A stretch of 64,000 nt of DNA from Gemmatimonadota bacterium (GCA_039715185.1 JBDLIA010000003.1:1-64000), one strand, 5' to 3'. Positions 44,172-52,373 are shown, numbered from the stretch's first letter. Numbers and translations are program-made. The notes: generated by a model not told the origin, from the sequence alone.

Positions 44172-45671
44172 ATGAACGAGACGCCATTCAGACGAGCCCG
44201 CACGCATCTGGCGCTGCCGGTTCTACTCGTGTCCATGGTGGCGACGGCGCCGCCGTCGACCGCGGCCGCGGTCGACGGATCCGGATCCGGGCGTCCAGCG
44301 GTCGCCAGCAGTGCCTCGTTGCTGTTTGCGGGCGGTGAACGTCGCGCGCTGCAGCAGACTTCGCCGGAAATCATGGTGCTGTACCGGCAGGCCCGCGAGG
44401 CGTTGAACGTCGGCAACTACCGACGCGCCGCCGCGCTATTCCGCGTCGCCGGAGAGGGCGCGCTGGACGCCCGCCTGGCGGCCGACGCGGCGTACTACGA
44501 GGCCTTCGCGCTGTACCGGCTGGGCGGCGTGGACAACTACCGGCGTGGTCTGGCGGTCTTGGAGCAGCAGCGGGTCGGCGCGGCGGCGCCCGGGCGGGAC
44601 ACCGAAGAGCTGTACGTGCGCATCCGGTCGGCGCTCGCCATGGCCGGGGACCCCGGCGCGGTAGCCGCGATCAACCGAGCTGCAGCCGCCGGAGAGACCA
44701 CCGGGGCCGGGCCCGCGACGATCACCATCGCCGGACGCCCCGTCGCCCTGAGCGACGCTCTCGGCGGCTTCCCGGGGGGCGCCCCGCTGTGTTCGCCTGC
44801 CGAGCACCCGGTTCGCATCGCCGAGCTCAACGCGCTGAGGAGACTGCACGACGAGTTGGCCCTGCCCGTGTTGCGGGGCGTCCTGACCATGCGCGATGAG
44901 TGCTCCGCGCCCCTCCGCAGGCAGGCGGTGTTCCTCACCGCCCAGACGGAGGCTGCCGGGGTTGGGCCGCTGCTGGTGGACGTCGCGCGCTACGACCCGG
45001 ACCCGACCGTACGCGCCGAAGCCGTCTTCTGGCTTTCCTCGGTGGACGACCCGGCGGTGGCTACGGCGCTGGCGGAGCTGCTGAGGGACGCGATCGAGCC
45101 CAGCGTGCGCGAGCGCGCGGCCTTCGCGCTCGCTCGGCATGATTCGCCGGTGGCGCGTAGCGCCCTGCGGGGCGTCGTGTTGGACGCGTCCGCCGATGAG
45201 TCCATCCGCCTGCGGGCGGTGGGCTGGCTGGCGGCCGACGTTCCCGCCAGGGACCCAGCCTTCCTCGCCGAAGCGTACCCCGACATCGACAATCCGCGTC
45301 TGCGCGGCCGGGTCATCGACGCTATCGGCCTCGCGGGCGACCCGTGGGCCGCTGGGTGGCTGCGGGAGCGGGCGCTCGACGTCAGCGAGCACGCAGACCT
45401 ACGCAAATCGGCGCTCTTCAGGTACGGCCGGGTGGGCACCGACACGCGGGATCTGGTGGAGGTTTTCGGCGCTCTCGAGACCAGTGAGCTTCGCGAGCAC
45501 GGGGTATTCGTCATCGGCCAGCGGCCCGGCTGGGAGGCTTCCCGTGCGCTTCTGGACATCGCGCGTGAGGCCCGCACGCCGGAGTTGAGGGATATGGCGA
45601 TTTTCTGGCTGAACCAGCGCCAGGATCCCACGGCGCGTGAGGCCCTGGCCGAGCTGCTGGGCCGGCGCTGA
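44172..45671 (+). CDS. HEAT-repeat protein, exported
   Basis: The start at 44172 follows GAGGAAG; a GTG at 44160 overlapping the previous stop is possible. A signal peptide spans about residues 1-35. A tetratricopeptide-like helical pair follows (YRQAREALNVGNYRRAAALFRVAG). From about residue 220 to the end there are repeated two-helix HEAT units, for example VRAEAVFWLSSVDDPAVATALAELL, VRERAAFALARHDSPVARSAL and LRDMAIFWLNQRQDPTAREALAELL. Such solenoids act as scaffolds for binding partners. It is in one operon with a sigma factor and its putative anti-sigma, so it may present the envelope signal. Length is 499 residues. A strong hairpin follows. Confidence 0.85.
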   Translation: MNETPFRRARTHLALPVLLVSMVATAPPSTAAAVDGSGSGRPAVASSASLLFAGGERRALQQTSPEIMVLYRQAREALNVGNYRRAAALFRVAGEGALDARLAADAAYYEAFALYRLGGVDNYRRGLAVLEQQRVGAAAPGRDTEELYVRIRSALAMAGDPGAVAAINRAAAAGETTGAGPATITIAGRPVALSDALGGFPGGAPLCSPAEHPVRIAELNALRRLHDELALPVLRGVLTMRDECSAPLRRQAVFLTAQTEAAGVGPLLVDVARYDPDPTVRAEAVFWLSSVDDPAVATALAELLRDAIEPSVRERAAFALARHDSPVARSALRGVVLDASADESIRLRAVGWLAADVPARDPAFLAEAYPDIDNPRLRGRVIDAIGLAGDPWAAGWLRERALDVSEHADLRKSALFRYGRVGTDTRDLVEVFGALETSELREHGVFVIGQRPGWEASRALLDIAREARTPELRDMAIFWLNQRQDPTAREALAELLGRR

Positions 45672-45682
45672 TCCATCGAAGA

Positions 45683-45712
45683 ACGGCCCGGCGAGTCTCC
45701 TCGCCGGGCCGT
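45683..45712. terminator. Strong terminator-like hairpin
   Basis: ACGGCCCGGCGAG, loop TCTC and CTCGCCGGGCCGT form a perfect 13-bp stem 11 bases after the HEAT-repeat gene stop. There is no T-tract. It lies between convergent genes and can serve both. Confidence 0.75.
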
Positions 45713-45872
45713 GGCGTCCCCCCTTCGGGCCGCTGACGGCGTGGCCACTCGACCGCGCCATGTACGTTTCCGTCCTTGCCGTCAATCCTACAGGTCCTTC
45801 ACCTGCTTGCACTGCTGGGGAGTTGGCCGGCACCCCTAGGCGCCGAGCCTTGCTGTTTTCCGAAGCGAGCGG

Positions 45873-46619
45873 TCAGCCGGACCGTTGCAGCCCGAGGCTT
45901 CCGCACGCCGGGCTGCCGCCGCGTGTCATCGCCTGCAGATAGAACGCCGCGGTCTCGAAGCTGAAGTCGCCGTTGCGGCGCATCTGCTCCAGGTCGAAGC
46001 GCGCTACCAGGTCGCGGTAGCCGTCCGCCCCGCCCGCCCCGCCGATGTCCGCGAGCCGAGTGGTGAACGCCGGCGTGCCGCCCTGCCCGCCGTCTCCAAG
46101 ACGGAAGGTGCGCGGGTCGAACGACGCCACGTCAGTTCTGGCAGAGCCGAACACGACGACCTCGAGGGCGCCCGGTACGGCTTCGACCTGCCAGTCCAGG
46201 TTGCACACGAACGACGCCACCGGTGCGCAGTCGGTGAACGGGCTGGCGAGATCCTCCTGGCCGGGCCCCGGTATCGAGCGCACCTGCACGCAATACGGAC
46301 CCGCCCGGAAGTTCACGTCGCCGACGTCGAATGTCGCGGCGCTGGCTCCGTGAACGATCTGTGAGGGAATGGTCGTGCCGCCGGCGGGGTGCCGTACGAC
46401 GACCTCGAACGAACTGACCTCCCCGGCGCTCTCCCAGGCGACGAGAAGACTCGTCCCCGAAACGATGGGCTGAACGGCCGCGGGTTGCGGAAGGCGCGGT
46501 GGCGCCGACTCCGCGTACAACGCCGTGATCGCCGGAGGGGCGAATGGGGCGGCGAACGTCCAGAGGGCCGCCACCAGGCCGAGCGCGCAAACCGCGCCCA
46601 ATACGCGATTGAATCGCAT
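45873..46619 (-). CDS. Secreted protein with fibronectin/Ig-like domain
   Basis: The ATG at 46619 has a GGGAG site 8 bases upstream. Residues 1-22 are a signal peptide (VLGAVCALGLVAALWTFAAP). A strand-rich domain at about residues 45-115 (PIVSGTSLLVAWESAGEVSSFEVVVRHP ... YCVQVRSIPG) has the look of a fibronectin type III fold. The second half, with four cysteines, is not recognised. Its leader contains a GEMM-type aptamer and an intrinsic terminator, so its expression is probably set by a cyclic dinucleotide. A surface or biofilm-matrix role would fit, but is an inference. Length is 248 residues. Confidence 0.75.
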   Translation of the reverse strand: MRFNRVLGAVCALGLVAALWTFAAPFAPPAITALYAESAPPRLPQPAAVQPIVSGTSLLVAWESAGEVSSFEVVVRHPAGGTTIPSQIVHGASAATFDVGDVNFRAGPYCVQVRSIPGPGQEDLASPFTDCAPVASFVCNLDWQVEAVPGALEVVVFGSARTDVASFDPRTFRLGDGGQGGTPAFTTRLADIGGAGGADGYRDLVARFDLEQMRRNGDFSFETAAFYLQAMTRGGSPACGSLGLQRSG

Positions 46620-46637
46620 GCAACTGCTCCCTTCGAG

Positions 46638-46660
46638 AAAAAGGATCCGGAAAACCGGAT
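46638..46660 (-). terminator. Intrinsic terminator in the leader of the 46619 gene
   Basis: On the minus strand ATCCGG, loop TTTT and CCGGAT form a perfect 6-bp stem followed by CC and five T residues. It begins 5 bases after the aptamer's closing stem and ends 18 bases before the start codon. This is the classical form of a riboswitch expression platform, and one of very few T-tract terminators in this GC-rich window. Confidence 0.8.
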
Positions 46661-46665
46661 TTTCC

Positions 46666-46749
46666 TCCTTCGGTAGCCCGGCCGTCTCCCGCGGAGACCC
46701 GTTGGCTTTGCGGACCGGCCTCGCGGCCGGGGTGCCCTGAACGAAAGGA
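46666..46749 (-). promoter_or_regulatory. GEMM-type riboswitch aptamer (c-di-GMP-I class)
   Basis: Read on the minus strand, the closing stem TCCTTTCG pairs with CGAAGGA. Inside it are AGGGCA, a perfect hairpin CCGGCC-GCGA-GGCCGG with a GNRA tetraloop, the conserved junction CGCAAAGCC, a second hairpin GTCTCC-GCG-GGAGAC, and the 3' conserved part GGCCGGGCTACCGA. Order, tetraloop and the CGCAAAGCC and CCGGGCTACCG blocks match the GEMM family. GEMM aptamers bind c-di-GMP (class I) or, in one variant, cGAMP. Which ligand applies here cannot be told by eye. It precedes an intrinsic terminator and a secreted protein gene. Confidence 0.8.
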
Positions 46750-47366
46750 CTCGTCTGTCAACGAAGCGACGCGCGTCTTTGGATGCCTGGCCGCTGGGAA
46801 CGATGGCCACTGGCACGTGCCAGAAAACGCTTGAGTGCGCGGCGCGGGAGAAAAAGAAGGGAGCTGCGCGCTACCGACTGCCGTTCTGCTTCGATCGGCC
46901 GCTTATCACCTCAAGGGCCATGCCCTCCTGGCAGGAGGCCTGTAATACATATTCCTCAAATGACTTAAGGGGGTTTTCCACCAACCTTCACCGGGCATCG
47001 ACGGCGGGGCAAAGTGCAAGTTCGTCGCAACATCCGATGCACGGGCGAGACGCGTGGCACGTCACCCCCGGATCGCGCAAAAAGTGCGCGCACGGCGGCA
47101 AAAAGCGTCCTCGATGATCTCCCCACCTGCCCCCGTGTAGCACCTCCACAACGCCCTTAAGCGCTTAGTACAAAACCACTTAGGGTCGCTAGACCCAGCG
47201 CGGGCTTCCCGGCGCCGCTTCTTGCCCCTCTCCTCGCACGCGTGGCAATCCGCCACGGACTCGGCAGCGGAGGCCTGGCTCAGTAGAACGACGCGGTAGC
47301 CGCCAGCCGCGCTTCGACGCTCGAAGCCGCGGGGAAGCGGACACCGGACGTCCGTCCGGAGGCAAG
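46750..47366. other. Divergent intergenic region with structured, A/T-rich DNA
   Basis: No gene is seen in these 617 bases. They must carry the promoters of the riboswitch-controlled gene and of the TadG-like gene. Features visible are: the 14-bp palindrome at 46810-46823; an inverted repeat CCTCCTG/CAGGAGG at about 46925-46939; an A/T-rich stretch around 46943-46968; CTTAAGGG at 46964-46971 with its reverse complement at 47154-47161; a foldable block at 46991-47043 (GCATCG ... CGATGC with inner GACG/CGTC); and a CGCGCA/TGCGCG hairpin at 47074-47090. It may include an uncharacterised leader RNA for the TadG-like gene. Confidence 0.5.
46810..46823. promoter_or_regulatory. Perfect 14-bp palindrome, possible operator
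   Basis: CTGGCACGTGCCAG is a perfect palindrome about 60 bases upstream of the aptamer on the minus strand. It is in the right place to be a regulator site for the riboswitch-bearing transcript. No protein can be assigned. Confidence 0.45.
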
Positions 47367-48578
47367 ATGTCGCAAATGATCCACCGCTTCATAAGAGACC
47401 GCAAAGGTTCCGTGCTGGTCATCGTGGCGCTCGGCATGCCGGTGCTGATCGGCATGGCGGGCCTCGCCATCGACGTCGGAGCCCTGTTCGTCGTGCGCAG
47501 CGAACTCCAGCGCGCAGCCGACGCCGGCTCGCTGGCCGGCGCGAGCGCCTTCCTCGATTTCCCGAAGGACCGCGCCGCTCCGGTCGCTACGCAGCGCGCC
47601 CGGGATTTCACGCTGAACCAGGTTTCGCGCGAGGTGAGCCTCCGCCCCGAGGAGATCAACATCCAGGTGGATCCGGCCAACGAACTCGTGCGGGTCACGA
47701 TCTCGCGGGCGAACAACGAGACGTTCTTCGCCAAGATCTTCGGCGTTCACACGGTCCCGATTCAGTCGGCGGCCGCGGCGCAGACTGCGCCCGGCGGGAC
47801 GAACATCGCCTGCGTGAAGCCGTTCGCCCTGCCGGACCGCTGGATGGAGTCCATCAGCGACGACGGCAACAGGATCTGGGACCCGTGGGAGAGCTGGCAG
47901 TACGACCCCGAAGGCGGCGACCAGTATGAGTCGTACGACTGGGAGGACCCCACCAGCACCACCGCCACGGGCTACGGCAGCGACTGGGCGTACGACGTCA
48001 ACAGCGACCACAAGGGCGACTACGGAAGGCTGCTGACGATCAAGGCTTCGCAGGACAACGTGGACCCGGCGGACGCGCCGGTGGACTCGTTCTTCTTCCC
48101 CTGGATCATCCCCGACGAGGAGGGCCGGGTCGGCGATGAGTCGTGCGCCGAGGCGAACGGGGAATCGGGGGCGAGGCCGTACCGCGCCAACATCTGTCAG
48201 TGCAACCTGACGCCGGTATTCATCGGCGAGGAGTACGAGACCGAGAACGGCGACATGGAGGGTCCCACGATCAAGGGCGTGAACGACCTCTACGATCAGG
48301 ACCCGACGGCGTTCTGGGACGGCCACGTCGTGCGCAGCGACTACGGCCTGAACGCCGGCCCGCGCGTGATCACCATCGGCGTGTTCGACCCGTCCGAGTA
48401 CCTGAAGCCCGGGAAGAGCACCATCGCGTTCAACAACTTCGTGCGCGTGTTCATCGACGAGCGCATGGCCGGCGAGGCGGAGCCGGTGCGCGCCCGCATC
48501 ATCGGTCCGGGCATTGGCAACAGCTTCTCCGACGTTGGTGGCGGTAGCCTGGTGAAGGTGCTGCGGCTGGTCGAATAG
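47367..48578 (+). CDS. TadG-like pilus-assembly/pseudopilin-related protein
   Basis: The N-terminus FIRDRKGSVLVIVALGMPVLIGMAGLAIDVGALF is the TadE/TadG-type signal: a short basic leader, then one hydrophobic helix. It is followed by RSELQRAADAGSLAGASAF, the typical start of the TadG repeat region. The remaining 300 residues are acidic and aromatic with no recognised domain, and include a Cys-rich stretch (ANICQCNLTPVFI). GGAGG lies 6 bases before the ATG. No other tad genes are in the window. It is probably anchored in the inner membrane with a large periplasmic part. Length is 403 residues. Confidence 0.8.
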   Translation: MSQMIHRFIRDRKGSVLVIVALGMPVLIGMAGLAIDVGALFVVRSELQRAADAGSLAGASAFLDFPKDRAAPVATQRARDFTLNQVSREVSLRPEEINIQVDPANELVRVTISRANNETFFAKIFGVHTVPIQSAAAAQTAPGGTNIACVKPFALPDRWMESISDDGNRIWDPWESWQYDPEGGDQYESYDWEDPTSTTATGYGSDWAYDVNSDHKGDYGRLLTIKASQDNVDPADAPVDSFFFPWIIPDEEGRVGDESCAEANGESGARPYRANICQCNLTPVFIGEEYETENGDMEGPTIKGVNDLYDQDPTAFWDGHVVRSDYGLNAGPRVITIGVFDPSEYLKPGKSTIAFNNFVRVFIDERMAGEAEPVRARIIGPGIGNSFSDVGGGSLVKVLRLVE

Positions 48579-48687
48579 CGAACGGACCGGTCGATCGCCT
48601 GCGCACCCCGATCACGCGGCCGCGGGCGGACAGCAACGTCCGGAGGATGCCAGCAGTACGGCTGCCTCCAAACCTCCGGGCGCTCGG

Positions 48688-48711
48688 CCCCCGGACCTTC
48701 GGGTTCGGGGG
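48688..48711. terminator. Bidirectional terminator-like hairpin with TTCG loop
   Basis: CCCCCGGACC, tetraloop TTCG and GGTTCGGGGG form a 10-bp stem with one G-T pair. It lies between the convergent TadG-like and S9 peptidase genes. C(TTCG)G loops are exceptionally stable in RNA. Confidence 0.65.
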
Positions 48712-48738
48712 TCGATTCGTTCCCGGTGGCGGCGACCG

Positions 48739-50835
48739 TCAGGTCGTGGGCCGCTCGGGCGCGTCGTCCCAGCGGCCGAACCACTCCAGCACGTTGGCCA
48801 CCTTGCCGATCAGGTTGCTGGGCCGGGCCGCGATGCCGTGATAGGCTCCGGGGATGCGGACCATGGCCGTGGGCACCTCGCGCAACCGCAACGCCGTGTA
48901 GAACTGCTCGCTCTCGGAGATCGGCGTGCGCAGGTCTTCTTCCCCGGTGAGCAGCATCGTGGGCGTGGACACGTTGCCGACGTAGCTGATGGGCGATCGC
49001 GCCAGGTAATGCTCGGCCGCCTCCCAGGGCGGCGCCGGGAACCAGTACCGATAGAAGAACGCCGGCACATCCGACGTCAGCACGAAGCTGTACCAGTTGA
49101 TCACGGGCTTGGCCACCACCGCGGCCCGGAAGCGATCCGTGCGCCCCACGATCCATGCGGTGAGCACGCCGCCGCCGCTGCCACCGGTCACGAACAAGCG
49201 GTCCGGGTCCACGTAGCCTTGCTCGATCACCGCGTCCACGCCGCTGATGAGGTCGAAGTAGTCGTCCCCGGGGTAGGCGTGGTGGATGAGGTTGCCGAAC
49301 TCCTCGCCGTAGCTGGTGCTGCCGCGCGGATTGGCATAGAGCACGACGAATCCCGCCGCTGCGTACAGCTGCACCTCGGCCGAAAAGCGCACGCCGTAGT
49401 TGGCGAACGGCCCGCCGTGGATCTCGAGCACCAGGGGATAGCGCCGGTCGGGATCGAAGCCCGGCGGCTTCGCGATCCAACCCTGTACGGGCCGCCCGTC
49501 GTGACTGCTCTCGTACCATATCTCCTCCACCTCCGCGAGCGCGCGGTGCTGCAGGACATCAGCGTTGAGCCGCGTTACCCGATCGGCCCGTCCTCCCCGC
49601 GCAACGGCCACGTCGGACGGGTGATCCGCCGCGGTGTGCGTGTACGCGACGGTGCCGTCGTCGGCCACCGAGAACGCCGAGCCCGCGTACGGTCTGCCGA
49701 TGGAGAGCCCACCCGCGCCGTCGACCACATCCGTGACCCGCCCCTGCAGATCGACCCGCGCGACCCGCGTGTCGCCCCGATCGTCGTAGCTGAAGTAGAC
49801 CGATCGACCATCGGCGGCCCACAGCGGGTCGGCCACGCTTCGGTCCAGGGACGCGGTCAGACTTCGGGGCTCGGAGCCGTCCGCGTTCATCACGTAGAGC
49901 TGAGTGACCCTGTAGCCCTGGTAGGTGTCGTCGAACCCGAGATAGGCTATGCGTCGGCCGTCCGGAGAAACGACCGGATCTGCGTCCGGGCCGAAGCGGC
50001 TGGTCAGCGTCTCGAGCGATCCATCGGCGACCCGAAGCCGCTGGATTTCCGAGTCCAGGGGCGACAGCTGCCAGTCCGCGCGCCGGTTCGCCGACAACAC
50101 GATCGCCTCTCCGTCCGGCGTCCAGGAGAGCGATCCGCCGTGATCGAAGTCGCCGCTCGTGAGCTGGCGCGGCGTGCCTCCGTCGGCTGGCACCACGAAT
50201 ACGTGCGTGAAGCCCTCCTCCAGAAAGCCGTCGCCATCGGAGCGGTACTGCACCCTCTCGATCACGCGCGCCGGCTCGGCCCACTCCGCGCCCTCGGGAC
50301 GCGGCGGCAGCTGGGCCACCTGAGGTCCATCGCCCGGCACCAGCATGGTGAACGCCAGCCAGCGGCCGTCGGGCGACCACGCGAGCGCCGCGGGCGCGTG
50401 CTCGACCTGGGTCACGCGCGCGGTCTGACCGCTCGACATCCAGCGCACGAAGATCTGCGAGCGGCCGTCGTCGCTGGCCACGTAGGCGAGTCGGCCGCCG
50501 TCGGGCGACCAGCGCGGAGACGAGGCGCGCCCCGGCTCGTCCAGCAGCGGGCGATGGTCGGAGCCGTCGGCCGAGACCAACCAGAGGGACCCCACCGCGC
50601 GGTCCGTCATCACGTCCATGGCCATGCGCACGTACGCGACCCGCCGCCCATCGGGCGATATGCGCGGGTCAGCGGCCCACTCCAGCTGGAAGACGTCTTC
50701 AGGCTGGAACGCCCGGGCGCCCGCCTCGGAGCGCGCACCCTGCGCGAGAACCAGGCCCGGAGACAGGCCAACGAGGACCAAGGCGATCGCGATCCGTGGG
50801 CAATGGCCTGGGCGCTGCGTGGCTACAGGTTGCAT
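48739..50835 (-). CDS. S9 family serine peptidase (paralogue of the 11871 gene), exported
   Basis: This has the same architecture as the first S9 peptidase: a signal peptide (IALVLVGLSPGLVLAQG), WD40-like propeller strands (ISPDGRRVAYVR, WSPDGGRLAYVA), then a hydrolase domain with LEIHGGPFANYG, the nucleophile TGGSGGGVLTAW, the acid in GEEDLRTPISES and the histidine in GAYHGIAARPSN. The catalytic triad is complete. The ATG at 50835 is chosen because it leads straight into the signal peptide; the ribosome site is weak. Length is 698 residues. Just upstream (50880-50946) is the second CTAG-bounded repeat. Confidence 0.92.
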   Translation of the reverse strand: MQPVATQRPGHCPRIAIALVLVGLSPGLVLAQGARSEAGARAFQPEDVFQLEWAADPRISPDGRRVAYVRMAMDVMTDRAVGSLWLVSADGSDHRPLLDEPGRASSPRWSPDGGRLAYVASDDGRSQIFVRWMSSGQTARVTQVEHAPAALAWSPDGRWLAFTMLVPGDGPQVAQLPPRPEGAEWAEPARVIERVQYRSDGDGFLEEGFTHVFVVPADGGTPRQLTSGDFDHGGSLSWTPDGEAIVLSANRRADWQLSPLDSEIQRLRVADGSLETLTSRFGPDADPVVSPDGRRIAYLGFDDTYQGYRVTQLYVMNADGSEPRSLTASLDRSVADPLWAADGRSVYFSYDDRGDTRVARVDLQGRVTDVVDGAGGLSIGRPYAGSAFSVADDGTVAYTHTAADHPSDVAVARGGRADRVTRLNADVLQHRALAEVEEIWYESSHDGRPVQGWIAKPPGFDPDRRYPLVLEIHGGPFANYGVRFSAEVQLYAAAGFVVLYANPRGSTSYGEEFGNLIHHAYPGDDYFDLISGVDAVIEQGYVDPDRLFVTGGSGGGVLTAWIVGRTDRFRAAVVAKPVINWYSFVLTSDVPAFFYRYWFPAPPWEAAEHYLARSPISYVGNVSTPTMLLTGEEDLRTPISESEQFYTALRLREVPTAMVRIPGAYHGIAARPSNLIGKVANVLEWFGRWDDAPERPTT

Positions 50836-50879
50836 GGCGTGTCCGTTTCGTGCTCGGTGTGGTGTGCTCCGGCGCCCCG

Positions 50880-50946
50880 CTAGTGTGCCGGCGCGGAAGT
50901 CCCGTGTGCTCCGAATGCCTACGGGACTTCTGCAACGATACACTAG
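50880..50946. repeat. CTAG-bounded hairpin repeat, copy 2
   Basis: This 67-base copy matches copy 1 (1-58) base for base except G/T at its seventh base, one G/A near the end, and a 9-base insertion TGTGCTCCG in the loop. The outer inverted ends are CTAGTG and CACTAG; the inner stem is GAAGTCCCG / CGGGACTTC. The CTAG at 50943-50946 supplies the TAG stop of the minus-strand gene at 50943, the same arrangement as in copy 1. Confidence 0.85.
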
Positions 50947-51620
50947 GTGTCCTCAACGCTGGGCGGGACGGTTTCCGTCGCCGGCGTGCCGGTCTGGTCC
51001 CCGAGGTCGGGAACGCAGCGGTCGCGCGCGTCTTCGGCGGTGGAGTCGAAATCCAGCAGCGCGCAGGCGTAGAGTCCCGACAGCGTGCGCCTCAACGCCA
51101 GCGCGAGCGCGTACCGGGACCGGATCTCCAGCAGCGCCGCGACGGGTTGTGTCTCCAGACGCGCCTCTACTGTCGATATCCCCGCCACGAGCGCTTCCTG
51201 AGTCCCGGCGAAGAATCGCTGAAATTCGTAGATCTGGGCGATCTCGATGACCCGCTCCAGCTCCATGAACTGGGTCGAACGGGTCAGTTGGGCCGTCTCC
51301 CAGGCCGCCGAAGAGAGCAGCGCGATGTCCCATTCCACGCCCACGCTTTCGGGCTGGTCGCCCTCGCGGTACACGGCGATCGCGGCCTGGAGACCCTCGA
51401 GCACCTGGTCCGGGTCGTCGGAGGTGCCGTAGTCATCCACGGCGCGCCGATTGTCCTCCATCTCCGCGGCAACTGCATCCAGCGCGCGCGCGGCAAGCTG
51501 GGCGTTCTCCCGGTCCTCCCACCACTCATCCACCGCGAGGGCGACCAGGACCGCGAACACGACCGACGCGGCTTCCAGCAACAGGCCGCCGATGCGGTGC
51601 GAGCGAAGCGATTTCGACAT
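50943..51620 (-). CDS. Membrane-anchored protein of unknown function
   Basis: The N-terminus has a single transmembrane helix (IGGLLLEAASVVFAVLVALAVDEWWED), typical of a recurrent unnamed family with the signature LLEAxSVVFAVLxALxVDEW. The rest is helical and acidic, without recognised motifs, and ends with two cysteines and a Thr/Pro tail. The ATG at 51620 is chosen as the last start before the helix; its ribosome site is weak. Length is 225 residues. The stop codon is provided by the CTAG-bounded repeat. It is 52 bases downstream of the VIT-type gene on the same strand. Confidence 0.7.
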   Translation of the reverse strand: MSKSLRSHRIGGLLLEAASVVFAVLVALAVDEWWEDRENAQLAARALDAVAAEMEDNRRAVDDYGTSDDPDQVLEGLQAAIAVYREGDQPESVGVEWDIALLSSAAWETAQLTRSTQFMELERVIEIAQIYEFQRFFAGTQEALVAGISTVEARLETQPVAALLEIRSRYALALALRRTLSGLYACALLDFDSTAEDARDRCVPDLGDQTGTPATETVPPSVEDT

Positions 51621-51672
51621 GATCCGCGAAAGTACCCCTAGGAGCGGAGTTGGTCGAGTCGCGTAGCCGCGC

Positions 51673-52233
51673 TCACGGTACGATACCGGCGAGCAGCGCT
51701 CCGACGCCGTAGGCGACCGCGGCCGCGGTCGCGCCAACGGCGAACATCTCGGCGCCCTCTATCCACCATCGGCCCCGGGTGACGAACGTGCGGGCCGCCC
51801 CGACCACGAAGAGCGTGGCCAGCGTCAGCACGACCGTTACGGAGAACGGATCCAGGCCGCCGAGCGGGAACGCGAACGCCAGTAGCGGCACCGAGCCCGC
51901 CACCACGAACGCCAGGAAGGTGGCGAACCCGTGCTTGAGCGCGAAGGGCTCGCTGATGCTGTCCGCCTCCAGTCTCTCGACGGCCGCCGCGGAGCGGACG
52001 GAGAGGAAGTTGCTCGCGCCCATGCTGAAGCCGTCGGCGAGCAGGTTGGCGCCTCCCAGGATGAGTACCACCGCCGGCGACAGGTTCGCGCCGGCCACGC
52101 CGGCGGCGACCGCGAACGTCGTGATGATGCCGTCGTTGGCCCCGTAGACGACATCGCCCAGGTAGTGTCGCGCGACATCTCGCGGCGTAACGAGGGTCGG
52201 GTGATTGCTTGGCGTCGATTTGGACATGTTCAT
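51673..52233 (-). CDS. VIT1/CCC1-family iron/manganese transporter
   Basis: This is a membrane protein of the vacuolar iron transporter family, which exports or sequesters Fe(II) or Mn(II). The first helices show LGDVVYGANDGIITTFAVAAG, the family hallmark, followed by LADGFSMGASNFLSVRS. About five hydrophobic helices are present. The protein is short at 186 residues because the long cytoplasmic metal-binding domain of plant and yeast members is missing, as in many bacterial forms. ATGs at 52233 and 52227 are both possible. It diverges from the DUF5335 gene. Confidence 0.87.
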   Translation of the reverse strand: MNMSKSTPSNHPTLVTPRDVARHYLGDVVYGANDGIITTFAVAAGVAGANLSPAVVLILGGANLLADGFSMGASNFLSVRSAAAVERLEADSISEPFALKHGFATFLAFVVAGSVPLLAFAFPLGGLDPFSVTVVLTLATLFVVGAARTFVTRGRWWIEGAEMFAVGATAAAVAYGVGALLAGIVP

Positions 52234-52373
52234 TAGTTTGCAGAGGTTCCCCCACACGGCATCGGAGCCCGCCCGACTTCGTCCGCTTGCGCGGCGCGCG
52301 ATCTTGGGCTTGTCGGAGCTGCGCCACGCCCGGCGGAGCGCGGCCGCGGAATCCCCTGAGACCGGAGGGACTC

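Noticed and set aside
46756-46761. TTGACA on the minus strand just before the aptamer, a perfect -35 box
   Set aside because: The matching -10 position would lie inside the aptamer, which must be transcribed, so it cannot be that promoter.
46811-46827. TGGCAC as a possible sigma-54 promoter element
   Set aside because: No GC/TTGCA element is found at the required spacing on either strand; the palindrome explains the sequence better.
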